From: Rubrivivax sp.
Lineage (GTDB): Bacteria; Pseudomonadota; Gammaproteobacteria; Burkholderiales; Burkholderiaceae_C
Direction of reading: 5' to 3'
Assembly: GCA_022843905.1 (NCBI GenBank)
Contig: JALHMT010000047.1
Location: forward strand, 1 to 42,524
Length of the DNA: 42,524 bases
Both the position numbers and the translations under genes were made by a program. Below are positions 1-7,920 of the stretch, piece by piece (the first letter of the stretch is position 1; every line of letters begins with the position of its first letter). Under the pieces are notes generated by a model, which saw only the letters and a list, made by a program, of their open reading frames with translations, was not told the origin of the DNA and ran no database searches.

Positions 1-188
1 ATGTCGTAGCCGTAGTTTTGCAGCGTCTGCATGATGCCGCTGCCGGTGCCGCGCGACGGGTCTTCCAGCGTGGGAAGGTCGGCGAACGACGGCAGCGGCG
101 TGGCGGCGATGCCCAGCGGGATCAGCAGCGCGGCGATGCGCGCGGCGGGCCGCGACGTGGGACGGCGAGAAGTAGCGGGAGCGTTCAT
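1..188 (-). CDS. ICE membrane protein, TIGR03745 (PFL_4702-like) family, N-terminal part
   Basis: The minus-strand frame from the ATG at 188 runs off the window edge, so only about 62 residues are visible. They show a basic N-terminus, a hydrophobic segment (about residues 17-34) that could be a signal peptide, and the stretch SGIMQTLQNYGYD, which I associate with the TIGR03745 integrating conjugative element membrane protein. It lies 21 bp after the TIGR03758 gene, which is the order found in ICEclc/PFGI-1 type transfer operons. The likely role is a small membrane or periplasmic part of the conjugative type IV secretion apparatus. The family call is from memory of the motif and gene order; the protein is incomplete because of the window edge. 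Confidence 0.7.
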   Translation of the reverse strand, partial: MNAPATSRRPTSRPAARIAALLIPLGIAATPLPSFADLPTLEDPSRGTGSGIMQTLQNYGYD

Positions 189-209
189 GGCGAAGTACCT
201 TTCATGGGG

Positions 210-449
210 TCAGGACAGGAGGAAAAAGCCCAGCACCAGGTACATCGCGACGAAGCGCACGATGACGCCGAGGAACTGGCGTTGGGTCAGGTGGTGCTCG
301 GCCCAGCCGACATAGGCAGTGCGCATCGCCCACACGCCCCACAGCAGCAGGATGGCGAAGACGAAGCCGAGCACGACGGTGGAGACGGCCCCGGGCGCGA
401 AGCCGCCGTTGGCCGTGAAGGCGGCGACCTGATCGGCGGAAGGCGTCAT
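210..449 (-). CDS. ICE protein, TIGR03758 (DUF3262) family
   Basis: A 79-residue protein with two hydrophobic helices (about 20-42 and 62-79) separated by a loop that holds the conserved-looking WAEHHLTQRQF. This is typical of the small two-helix membrane proteins of ICEclc-like transfer operons. The ATG overlaps the stop of the RAQPRD gene upstream by 4 bp (ATGA), so translation is probably coupled. The partner genes on both sides belong to the same ICE family set. The function is structural and poorly known: probably a component of the mating-pair formation channel in the inner membrane. Confidence 0.8.
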   Translation of the reverse strand: MTPSADQVAAFTANGGFAPGAVSTVVLGFVFAILLLWGVWAMRTAYVGWAEHHLTQRQFLGVIVRFVAMYLVLGFFLLS

Positions 450-853
450 GGCGACGGCGCCTCCTTGGGCGACGTCGCAGGCGCCGCGTTACTGCGCGTG
501 TAGTCACCGGCCAGCGGCACGGGATCACGCGGCTGGGCGCGTTGCGGAACGAGGTAGTCGCGCACGCCGGTGCGCACGCGCTCCAGGTCGGCGCGCAGCC
601 GCGCGTAGTCGAAGTGGTAGCGGGCGCGCTCCTGCGGCGCGGTGGTGGCGGCGTGCTCGGCGAGGCGGTCCAGCAGTTCGAACTGGCGCGTTACCGCGGC
701 GAGCATCTCGCGCTCCGCAGCGTTGTCGGAGGCGTCAGCGGCGATGGCGGGCTGCAATCCGGCAGCGGCAAGCAGCAGCGCGGCAACACGCACGGCCCAG
801 GGTGCCTCGACGGCGAAGCGCCGAACCTGCGCGGGATTGCGAGTGGTTTCCAT
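446..853 (-). CDS. RAQPRD-family integrative conjugative element protein
   Basis: 135 residues. A hydrophobic segment at about 22-38 ending in AIA looks like a cleavable signal peptide, followed by a helical domain. The family's signature hexapeptide RAQPRD is present literally at residues 105-110 and is followed by P, Y and R residues. This identifies the TIGR01690/RAQPRD family of exported proteins encoded in ICEclc- and SPI-7-type transfer operons. It is the first visible gene of a minus-strand operon whose next member starts inside its stop codon. The exact role in conjugation is not known. Confidence 0.88.
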   Translation of the reverse strand: METTRNPAQVRRFAVEAPWAVRVAALLLAAAGLQPAIAADASDNAAEREMLAAVTRQFELLDRLAEHAATTAPQERARYHFDYARLRADLERVRTGVRDYLVPQRAQPRDPVPLAGDYTRSNAAPATSPKEAPSP

Positions 854-1058
854 CGAGCCGTTCTCCGAGGGATGCGGATGGCTCGATGCTCAAACGGCCG
901 GTCTTCCGGCGCCGCAATCAATCGGAACCGGCCAGCCACCGCTTTCCGCGGCAAACTCCGCTGCAGAGGAAGGAATTTCCCCGATGACGTCGTCTTTAAT
1001 GCACTACCGTCTGAGTGGAGGTGCAAGTCAAGACGATGATGGTTGTTGCGCTAGTGCT
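854..1058. other. Intergenic gap between CBASS cap3 and ICE operon
   Basis: About 205 bp between the cap3 stop (1059) and the RAQPRD start (853), both on the minus strand. No convincing gene is present. It must hold any promoter serving the ICE operon unless that operon is read through from CBASS. I could not assign -35/-10 boxes or a strong terminator hairpin. Confidence 0.4.
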
Positions 1059-1544
1059 CTACTCCACGGGGAAGAATATCGACCCTTCGCCTGATCTCGG
1101 CACCAACTCTGCATACAGAGATCTACGCCCGATGATGACAGCGAGCACTGGCCGCTTGTCCCGACGCTGCGCTGCCAACAAAGTCCATTCAGATCTGTCA
1201 AGGCTAGAAGGCTGGGGATGGTCTTCCGGGTGGGTATGCCATTCGCCTAAATAGCGGACAGTTCCCTGACTCGCCGTCCATCGCGACAACGCAATAGCCT
1301 CATGACCAAACGGCATCCGCTCGAACAGATAGCGAAACCGCTTGTCCCACGCGGTAGGAACCGTCGCCTGCTCAATGAGCAAATGGGCTCCATGTACAGA
1401 ACCAAGCAAGAGTCCGCCCGCTTCGCAGTCGGCATCACTAGCCTGGATATGCTGACTGAATGTCTCCAGCGTCTGGGTCGAAAAATGCAGCAACCTGCTC
1501 TTGTCGCCAGTTGCCCAGGACCCTAGGAATTGCATAGAGGGCAA
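1059..1544 (-). CDS. cap3: CBASS Cap3, JAB/JAMM isopeptidase
   Basis: A 161-residue JAB/MPN-domain protein. The zinc site is complete: E41 in EAGGLL, H103-T-H105, then seven residues, S113, and D116 (HxHx7Sx2D, in HTHPEDHPQPSSLD). In type II CBASS, Cap3 is the deconjugase that removes the CD-NTase from targets to which Cap2 has attached it, which tunes activation. The ATG overlaps the end of cap2 by 22 bp; a second in-frame Met three codons later is an alternative start. It is the last gene of the capV-cdn-cap2-cap3 operon. The active site looks intact. Confidence 0.93.
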   Translation of the reverse strand: MPSMQFLGSWATGDKSRLLHFSTQTLETFSQHIQASDADCEAGGLLLGSVHGAHLLIEQATVPTAWDKRFRYLFERMPFGHEAIALSRWTASQGTVRYLGEWHTHPEDHPQPSSLDRSEWTLLAAQRRDKRPVLAVIIGRRSLYAELVPRSGEGSIFFPVE

Positions 1545-3151
1545 TCATGATCTCGCAGAGGATCGCAGTCAGGCGTGGCCAGATGATGGGTCTGGTCGAT
1601 CAGCCGGGTCCGCAATGCAGGAGAGTGGACGCCCTTGACCCAATCAAGGGCCATCTCAGCACCCAAGCTGGCTGCCTGCACCGACACCGAAGCCGGAAAT
1701 GGCACATACAAGCCCTCGCACCCGTGGCCTGCCAAGATGTTAGGCAGAGCATCAATGGTCGAGCGAAGTTCGCCTCTTCTGTGGCTCTGCCATAGGCATC
1801 GGTAGCACGCACCCGATGCGTTCGTTCTCAGGAGCGCACGCACAGCCGTTCCCGGCCCTTCGATCCAAACAGAAAGCATGGGCGTGGGAGCCCTGTAGCG
1901 GCCGCACAGCCAATGCCCGAGGGATTCTTCGCCGGTGGCATCGATGAGTAGGTCCAGCTTTCCCAGTTGGGCCTGTCTCACGTCCACGGGGAGCGCATGA
2001 ACCTCGACGCCTGGCGACAAGCGCTTGAGTTCCTTCGCCATCGCCTCAGCCTTGTTCGACAACAGGTCCGGGAAGCCGAGCCGATGCCGTCCGATGTTCT
2101 GTGGAAGGAGGCCATCAAAATCCACCAGCGTGAGTTTCCCTCCGCATGATCCTGCCCCGGCCTTGACCAGCATGTCCGAGAGGTATCCGCCGATCGTGCC
2201 GCAACCCACAAGTGCGATTCGTTTCCCCGCCAACGTTTTCGACTTGGGGATGTTGCGCTGGGCCAGATACCGGTCATCGATCCTGATCACTGAGACGGGC
2301 ATTACCTTCAGCCCAAAACTCGAATCCCTGCGATCAGCAAGCTTGGTCTTTTGACTCACTTGGTGGTCAAAGAGCACGGCAAAGCCGTAGGTCATCAGTG
2401 GCGATTCGATGATGATCAGGACGCCATTTGCTTTTTTGCTTTGCCCTTCCTTGATTCGTTCGTGAATCTTGCGCCGACACCGTGGGTCCAGGGTGCTTTG
2501 CCAAGCCAAGACGTCCCCCACCGTTTCGGGGGGCCAGTGGCTGGTTAGTGGGCGGGGTTGCGCGGTGGTCTTGACCCGGTATGTCAGCACCGTTTTATCA
2601 GTGACCTGGTAGCCGAGTGAATGCAACTTTCTTGTTGTTCGATCTTCGTTGTCGGTGATGAACCAGAGTGGATTCCCATTGGCTTGCGCAACGATACAGT
2701 TTTGTCGCCCCAGATCTTCGCCTTGCATGTCCACAAAACAAAGCCAGCCGTTCCAGTAGGCAAAGAACTCTTCGGCGAGATCTTCGATCATCTCGCCCTT
2801 CAAGATCTGCCCGAGCACCGCTGCCGCCCGTTGCAGGCACGCCAAGGACTGCCCTACAGGATCGTAGATGTCCAGCACGACAGTTCCCTTGGCCAGATAG
2901 CAAAGGCCGCCCTCCGCGCCAAGATGAGGAACTGCATTGGGCAGTTCAGGCGGAATTTCGAGCAGCCGAATGCGAGGCAGGTCGAAGAAGGTAGGGTCGA
3001 GCTGAACCTCACATGGAATGCCATCGTCCGCGCCGCACGGGATCAACGGCCCCCTCAGCTTGAACCAGCCGTCGTCCGTCTTGCCGACAAACTCGAAGCC
3101 TTGCAGCCTGAAGGCTTCGACCACATCGGAGACCACGGCGACGCTGCTCAT
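1523..3151 (-). CDS. cap2: CBASS Cap2, E2-E1 ubiquitin-transfer-like fusion
   Basis: 542 residues. The N-terminal E2-like domain (about 1-160) carries a candidate catalytic cysteine C84 in GGLCYLAKG. The C-terminal ThiF/E1 domain (about 290-542) has the nucleotide-binding GCGTIGG loop (317-322), VDFDGLLPQNIGRHR (343-356), a candidate E1 cysteine C478 in HGCEGLY, and CxxC pairs at 449-452 and 537-540 that could bind zinc. Cap2 activates the C-terminus of the CD-NTase and conjugates it to targets, priming cyclic nucleotide synthesis. Its ATG overlaps the cdn stop by 4 bp. The assignment is supported by domain order and operon; residue roles are by analogy with characterised Cap2. Confidence 0.93.
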   Translation of the reverse strand: MSSVAVVSDVVEAFRLQGFEFVGKTDDGWFKLRGPLIPCGADDGIPCEVQLDPTFFDLPRIRLLEIPPELPNAVPHLGAEGGLCYLAKGTVVLDIYDPVGQSLACLQRAAAVLGQILKGEMIEDLAEEFFAYWNGWLCFVDMQGEDLGRQNCIVAQANGNPLWFITDNEDRTTRKLHSLGYQVTDKTVLTYRVKTTAQPRPLTSHWPPETVGDVLAWQSTLDPRCRRKIHERIKEGQSKKANGVLIIIESPLMTYGFAVLFDHQVSQKTKLADRRDSSFGLKVMPVSVIRIDDRYLAQRNIPKSKTLAGKRIALVGCGTIGGYLSDMLVKAGAGSCGGKLTLVDFDGLLPQNIGRHRLGFPDLLSNKAEAMAKELKRLSPGVEVHALPVDVRQAQLGKLDLLIDATGEESLGHWLCGRYRAPTPMLSVWIEGPGTAVRALLRTNASGACYRCLWQSHRRGELRSTIDALPNILAGHGCEGLYVPFPASVSVQAASLGAEMALDWVKGVHSPALRTRLIDQTHHLATPDCDPLRDHDCPLCNS

Positions 3152-4290
3152 CCGGCCTTCGTGCGCCCGACCAATTCGCTCGGACCAGCCGTAGCCGGCG
3201 CTGCGGCAATGGTGGCGACAACGGATACCACCTTGACCCGGTCCGGCTCGTTCGGAAAACGCGGACCGAATTCGCCTTGCATCCAGACGCAGGCCTGTGA
3301 AGGGCTGCCGGCGTTGGTGGCTCCGCGCAGCACTTTTTCGAATGCTTCGAACGCTTTCGCGGCCTCTTCGACGCCCTCTTTACCAAGGCGTGCAGTAAGC
3401 GACTCCGACTCATCAACGGGGTTGTTCACCCCCGCGCGCAGCCGGGCCGGCAATGCCGCGACGACATCCAGCAACGCCAGGTCGTCGCGCCGATCCCGCT
3501 TCTCGAATAGCGGAGCCGCAGCGGCCATCAACAGAATCGAAGCCGGTCCACCGCTCGACCACCGCCAATCGCGAAACGCCTTCAAGTAGCGAATCACGCG
3601 GCGGAACTGTTCGCCCTTGGCCTCCACCTCGCCCAAAAACCATTCCTTCACAGGCCTGGGGTCGGAGGGCATCCAGTTGCACTCGCGGTGAGCCAGGAGC
3701 ACTTTATCAGCGGGCAATGCCGTCCAGGCATCCCGCTCTGCCATGTTCACCGCCTCCGTCAGCGAGTAATAGCCGTATCGCTCCATCGAGGCTTTCGCGA
3801 GCGTGACGAATTCTTCGTCGGGGATGGCGTACAACGGAATGTCGATGTGGGCATAGGCCGCAATGACAATCCGGATGCATGTCGGCTTGTCGGTGACAAG
3901 CTTCCAGTGCTTCTCCTCGACCAACAGCCTCAAGGCTTCTTCAGCAGCTGCAAAGAACACCGTTGTGGCCCTGCTGGGACGCTTCGTCTGCGAGACAAAA
4001 CTCAACGGCAGATAGCAACCATCATCGACATCCGCCTGCTGGGGCCGTTGTGCCGGGCCGTTCAAGGTCTTGTACGCCCACGATCCTTGCGTGAAGAAGC
4101 GTGGCTGCGGCACGTCGTCCGTGTACCCGCGTTCGCGCAGCACGCGCGGAATTCCGGTGCGAAGGCAGTTCCTGACATCATTTCGGGCGCTGGCGATCCA
4201 GGCTCGTTGCTCGGGCGACAGATCCAGCTCGTCATGCATGCAGGATTCGTCATCGACGGTGGTAAAGAAAAGCGGGCTCAGGTTCAGCAT
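3148..4290 (-). CDS. CBASS CD-NTase (cGAS/DncV-like nucleotidyltransferase)
   Basis: 380 residues. The nucleotidyltransferase core is visible: GSWAYKT (69-75), D87/D89 in ADVDDGCYLPL and a third acidic residue D150 in HIDIPLYAIP. This resembles DncV-type (clade A) enzymes that make cyclic di- or trinucleotides on phage infection. The product cannot be told from the sequence by eye. The protein ends in KAG, so a C-terminal glycine is available for Cap2 conjugation, as type II CBASS requires. The start at 4290 follows GGAGG at good spacing and overlaps the capV stop; an internal Met at residue 18 is an alternative. Confidence 0.92.
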   Translation of the reverse strand: MLNLSPLFFTTVDDESCMHDELDLSPEQRAWIASARNDVRNCLRTGIPRVLRERGYTDDVPQPRFFTQGSWAYKTLNGPAQRPQQADVDDGCYLPLSFVSQTKRPSRATTVFFAAAEEALRLLVEEKHWKLVTDKPTCIRIVIAAYAHIDIPLYAIPDEEFVTLAKASMERYGYYSLTEAVNMAERDAWTALPADKVLLAHRECNWMPSDPRPVKEWFLGEVEAKGEQFRRVIRYLKAFRDWRWSSGGPASILLMAAAAPLFEKRDRRDDLALLDVVAALPARLRAGVNNPVDESESLTARLGKEGVEEAAKAFEAFEKVLRGATNAGSPSQACVWMQGEFGPRFPNEPDRVKVVSVVATIAAAPATAGPSELVGRTKAG

Positions 4291-5285
4291 TCGGCCTCCG
4301 GCACATTCTTGTTGGGGCCGTGATAGAAGGTGGGTGCGCCGGCCTGGTGCGCTCGAAACGGTTGGAAAAGAGGGTCGCCAAGCGCGCGCTGCGCTGCATG
4401 ATTGCCGCGGTCCTTCAGCGTATTCGTGGCGCCGATGGAAACCCGGTCCAGCGCCTTTACGTCCTTGCTTTGATCGGGCGTGGCCTTGTCGTCGATCTGG
4501 AAGTAGTTGCTACCCAACGACTGGCGCAGCATGTAGTCCACCGACGACTCCTGGGCAGAGATCACCAGATCGAACAGCCCTCCGCGCCACTTGCCGAATC
4601 CGCGGTCGAGGCTGGCGCCGCCACGGACGGTTGCACCGATCGTCATCGTGCCGATGGACAGCACCCGGACCAGTGCATTCTGTTTCGGCGCGAGGAACGT
4701 ATTGACTTCGTGCAGCCCGAACAGTCCTGGCGCATTGCCGACCAGTCCTCCATCCGCAAAGACGCCACGATCGTTGCGCGCTAGCGGAAAGTAAACGGGC
4801 GCAGCGGCGGTCGCCAACGCCACATCCACGATCCTCATGCGGTGGTCCATCTCAAATGAGGGATGGTGAGGCGTTTTGAAGAACTGGCCGCGCCCCGTCG
4901 AGTAGTTGACGGCTGGCACGAGAACGCGGTGCTTCAAGTTGCCGATCGTGGCGTCTTGAAAGCGCTCGGTCAGCACGCCCCGCAACCCTGCGGAGTCGTG
5001 CTTGGCGGTCAACCAGAAGCCCAGAAGGCGCCGAGCGAGACTTCGGCAACCAAAGATGCGGCAGCCCTGTCGTTCGAACAAGGCTTTGAGTTCAATGGCG
5101 GGGATTTCCGCGGCCAGCCCCAAGGCCAGCATCCCGCCTGCAGAGGTGCCGCAGATCAGGTCGAAGTGCGAAGCGATGGGGCGGCCTAGCACGGCTTCAA
5201 GCTCGGCAAGAACCGTCGCTGTGTACAAGCCGCGATAGCCGCCCCCAGACAGGGCGAGCACATGGTAGGTGGGCACGCCCATCAT
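4284..5285 (-). CDS. capV: CBASS CapV, patatin-like phospholipase effector
   Basis: A 333-residue patatin-fold lipase. The oxyanion motif GGGYRG is at 14-19, the nucleophile elbow GTSAG at 46-50 (S48) and the catalytic Asp at D178 in DGG. In CBASS the patatin effector is switched on by the cyclic nucleotide from the CD-NTase and degrades membrane phospholipid, killing the infected cell. It is the first CBASS gene and starts only 5 bp after the stop of a DUF2188 remnant, so the two were probably co-transcribed. ATGs at 5285 and 5282 are both usable. All catalytic residues are present. Confidence 0.93.
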   Translation of the reverse strand: MMGVPTYHVLALSGGGYRGLYTATVLAELEAVLGRPIASHFDLICGTSAGGMLALGLAAEIPAIELKALFERQGCRIFGCRSLARRLLGFWLTAKHDSAGLRGVLTERFQDATIGNLKHRVLVPAVNYSTGRGQFFKTPHHPSFEMDHRMRIVDVALATAAAPVYFPLARNDRGVFADGGLVGNAPGLFGLHEVNTFLAPKQNALVRVLSIGTMTIGATVRGGASLDRGFGKWRGGLFDLVISAQESSVDYMLRQSLGSNYFQIDDKATPDQSKDVKALDRVSIGATNTLKDRGNHAAQRALGDPLFQPFRAHQAGAPTFYHGPNKNVPEAEC

Positions 5286-5290
5286 GGCAC

Positions 5291-5465
5291 TCAGCCCTTC
5301 GGCGGGAAGGAGTCGTTACCGTGGCTGTCCTTGTCACGGATGCGACCGTCCGGACGGTGGATGACCAGTTCGGACTGCTGGTTGCGTGCGATGTCCCGCG
5401 CCGCGTCAATGGCCTGCTGCTGCGTATCGTGCACGGAGGTTGCCCGTTGATTGCCGGCACCCTTG
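5291..5465 (-). pseudogene. DUF2188 protein, 3' remnant cut by IS21
   Basis: The minus-strand frame from 5465 down to the stop at 5291 gives about 57 residues (ending SELVIHRPDGRIRDKDS then FPPKG), matching the C-terminal half of small DUF2188 proteins. Upstream the frame runs straight into the IS21 left terminus, so the start codon, N-terminal half and promoter are gone. It sits 5 bp before capV. The longer open frame that continues into the IS (to 5830) is chance. Whether DUF2188 belongs functionally to the CBASS locus is unknown. Confidence 0.75.
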
Positions 5466-5515
5466 TGTGAACGGCTATCAGAACCCGCGCTTATTCGGCG
5501 GTGAAGTGGCGGTTC
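5466..5515. repeat. IS21 #1 left terminal inverted repeat
   Basis: This pairs with the complement of about 9000-9049. The most conserved block is TTATTCGGCGGTGA, preceded by TCAG at matching positions. It defines the left end of the element by comparison with the right end. Confidence 0.8.
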
Positions 5516-5602
5516 CGCTTCAAGCTCTGTGAAGGGCTGGTGGCGTGCGGGGTGCGGGTCGACGGCGGTCCGCGGTGATCGTCGTGGGGGATGAGTTGAT
5601 GC

Positions 5603-5634
5603 CCATGCGGCCGCCCTGCAGGGCGGCCGCATGG
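5603..5634. terminator. Perfect 32-bp palindrome (hairpin) inside IS21 #1
   Basis: The 16-nt arm CCATGCGGCCGCCCTG is followed without a spacer by its exact complement, centred between 5618 and 5619. It lies between the left IS end and the first IS gene, where a strong hairpin could block read-through transcription from the flank, as many IS elements do. No T-tract follows, so a plain rho-independent terminator is uncertain. It could instead be a protein-binding or recombination site. Confidence 0.45.
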
Positions 5635-5816
5635 CGGCCTCGAGCAGGGGGGTGATCGGTGGGGGTGGCCGGGAGCGCGCGGCCGGTGAGGTAGAACCTC
5701 GGCGTGCCTGAGAGGTAGGCGGGCACGGCGCCGGTCCATCGCGTGGCTGCTCAAGCCCGACGCCGTGCCCTACAACCGCGCCAGAGGCGGGATGCGAGCG
5801 CAGTGTATGCCGCGAC

Positions 5817-6398
5817 ATGCGGCTGTACACGCCGCTGGCGGGCGGCCATTGGCGTTCCTCGGGAGTTCTCCCGGAGAGCCTGGCCGTCGACCATCCCGCC
5901 CGTCTGTTCGTGTGCGCGCGCTGCCGTGCGCAGGTGCTGCTGTGCAGCCGCTGCGACCGCGGCCAGCGTTACTGCAGCCGCGCCTGTTCGGGCACGGCCC
6001 GCCGCGAAGCCCAGCGCGCCGCCGCGCAGCGCTACCAGCGCAGCCGTGCGGGCCGCATGGCGCACGCCGATCGCTCCCGGCGCTGGCGACAGCGGCAGTG
6101 CGAGCTGGCTGCCACCGTCGCGATCGCCGCGATCTCCCCGATCGCGATCGACGCCGCCGTCGACCCCGGCGGCCAGGCGCACTTCGTGACGCATCAGGGT
6201 TGGCTGAGCGTGCCGCCCGCTGCTCCACTGACCGTGAACGAGCCAGACAACACGGTGAGCGTCACCGCAGCCGACGTACCGCTGGTCGGCGCTCGCTGCC
6301 GGCGTTGCGCTGCACCGCTGTCGCCCTGGGTGCGCCAGGGCTTCGTGCGTCACGGCCTGCGGCGCTGGCCGGCTCGTGTGGTCGATCCCAGCCCCTGA
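5817..6398 (+). CDS. IS21-associated cysteine-rich zinc-ribbon protein
   Basis: 193 residues. The first third has three Cys pairs, CARC, CSRC and RYCSRAC, followed by a very basic Arg/Gln-rich stretch (about 60-95). A fourth pair, CRRC, lies near the C-terminus. The layout suggests a zinc-binding nucleic-acid-binding protein. It is inside the IS21 ends, just upstream of istA on the same strand, so it is a passenger or accessory transposition gene. I recall similar genes beside other high-GC IS21 transposases but know no assigned function. A role in target choice or istA regulation is only a guess. Confidence 0.65.
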   Translation: MRLYTPLAGGHWRSSGVLPESLAVDHPARLFVCARCRAQVLLCSRCDRGQRYCSRACSGTARREAQRAAAQRYQRSRAGRMAHADRSRRWRQRQCELAATVAIAAISPIAIDAAVDPGGQAHFVTHQGWLSVPPAAPLTVNEPDNTVSVTAADVPLVGARCRRCAAPLSPWVRQGFVRHGLRRWPARVVDPSP

Positions 6399-6417
6399 GT
6401 TCTTCGAAGGAACCCCC

Positions 6418-7920
6418 TTGGTCATCTCCGCCGACTTGAACGCGCAGATCCTGCGCCTGTACGACACCGAACGCTGGCGCGTGGGCACCATCGCGCGCCA
6501 GCTTCACGTGCACCGCGACACCGTGCGACGCGTGCTCGCGCAGGCCGGCCTGCCACCGCCCACCACGGTGCTGCGCCCCAGCCGCATCGACCCCTTCCGG
6601 ACGTTCATCCTGCAGACGCTGGCGAAGTTCCCCACGCTCACCGCGGCGCGGCTGTTCGACATGGTCCACGAGCGGGGCTACCGCGGCAGCCCTGACCACT
6701 TCCGCCACCTCGTGGCCTGCATGCGTCCGCGACCGGCCGCCGAGGCCTACCTGCGCCTGCGCACCCTGCCAGGCGAACAAGCGCAAGTCGACTGGGGTCA
6801 CTTCGGACACCTGCAGGTCGGTCGCGCCCGACGACCGCTGATGGCCTTCGTGATGGTGCTGAGCTACTCGCGCCGGATCTTCCTGCGCTTCTTCCTCGAC
6901 GCCCGTATGGACAGCTTCTTGCGCGGTCATGTCGAGGCGTTTGCCGCCTATGGCGGCTGTGCCCGCGTCCTGCTCTACGACAACCTCAAGAGTGCTGTGC
7001 TCGAGCGCGTGGGCGACGCCATCCGGTTCAATCCCGAGCTGCTGAAGTTCGCCTGCCACCACCGCTTCGAGCCGCGCCCGGTGGCGGTGGCGCGCGGCAA
7101 CGAGAAGGGTCGGGTGGAACGGGCGATCCGCTATGTGCGCGAGAGCTTCTTCGCCGCGCGCGAGTTCGCCGACCTGGACGACCTCAATGCCCAGGCGCGC
7201 CAGTGGTGCGAGGGCCTGGCCTCGGACCGGCGCTGGCCCGAGGACGGCGCCTTGAGCGTGCGCCAGGCGTTCGAGGTCGAGCGCGCCAGCCTGCTGGCGC
7301 TGCCTGTGCAGGACTACCCGCTGGGCGAACGTGTGGCCGTGCAGGTGGGCAAGACGCCGTACGTGCGCTTCGAGCTCAATGACTACTCGGTGCCGCACAC
7401 CCATGTGCGACGCACCCTGGCCGTGCTGGCCGACGAGCTGCGAGTGCGCGTGTTCGACGGTGCGGCCGAGATCGCCAGCCACGCGCGCAGCTACGACGCC
7501 GGCGCGCAGATCGAGGACCCGCAGCACATCGACGCGCTGGCGCAGCACAAGCGCCAGGCGCGCGGTCATCGCGGTGTCGACCGGGCCAGCCGTGCGGTGC
7601 CGGCCGCATCCAGGCTGCTCGCGCAAGCCGCCGAGCGCGGCGAGAACCTGGGCTCCATCACCGCGGCATTGCTGCGCCTGCTCGATCGCTACGGGGCGGC
7701 GCCGCTGCAGGCCGCCATCGAGTGCGCGCTCGCCCAGGGCGTGCCGCACCCGAACGCGGTGCGCCTGGCCCTGGAGCGGGCCCGCGAGGAGCAGGGGTTG
7801 CCGCCGCCCACGGCGCTGCACCTGAGCGAGGACGTGGCGCGCCGCGACGCGCCGGTGCGCTCGCACGCGTTGGCCAGCTACGACCGGATCGCGCCGGTGG
7901 ATACAGGAGAGAAGCCATGA
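6418..7920 (+). CDS. istA: IS21-family transposase IstA
   Basis: About 500 residues. There is an N-terminal helix-turn-helix (ILRLYDTERWRVGTIARQL..TVRRVL) and then an rve/DDE integrase core with D in QVDWGHFG, D in LLYDNLKSAV and E in KGRVERAIRYV. The C-terminal region is the usual IstA extension. The frame is open from GTG 6376, but TTG 6418 has AAGGA just upstream and gives a start ISADLN that suits the family, so I use it. The stop overlaps istB by 4 bp (ATGA). No frameshift is seen, so the enzyme is probably functional. Confidence 0.9.
   Translation: MVISADLNAQILRLYDTERWRVGTIARQLHVHRDTVRRVLAQAGLPPPTTVLRPSRIDPFRTFILQTLAKFPTLTAARLFDMVHERGYRGSPDHFRHLVACMRPRPAAEAYLRLRTLPGEQAQVDWGHFGHLQVGRARRPLMAFVMVLSYSRRIFLRFFLDARMDSFLRGHVEAFAAYGGCARVLLYDNLKSAVLERVGDAIRFNPELLKFACHHRFEPRPVAVARGNEKGRVERAIRYVRESFFAAREFADLDDLNAQARQWCEGLASDRRWPEDGALSVRQAFEVERASLLALPVQDYPLGERVAVQVGKTPYVRFELNDYSVPHTHVRRTLAVLADELRVRVFDGAAEIASHARSYDAGAQIEDPQHIDALAQHKRQARGHRGVDRASRAVPAASRLLAQAAERGENLGSITAALLRLLDRYGAAPLQAAIECALAQGVPHPNAVRLALERAREEQGLPPPTALHLSEDVARRDAPVRSHALASYDRIAPVDTGEKP

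Noticed and set aside
2621..3589. 322-codon plus-strand ORF opposite cap2 and the CD-NTase
   Set aside because: Shadow of two well-supported genes.
1059..5285. CBASS as a new system
   Set aside because: Gene set and motifs match known type II CBASS with a patatin effector; only the DUF2188 link may be new.
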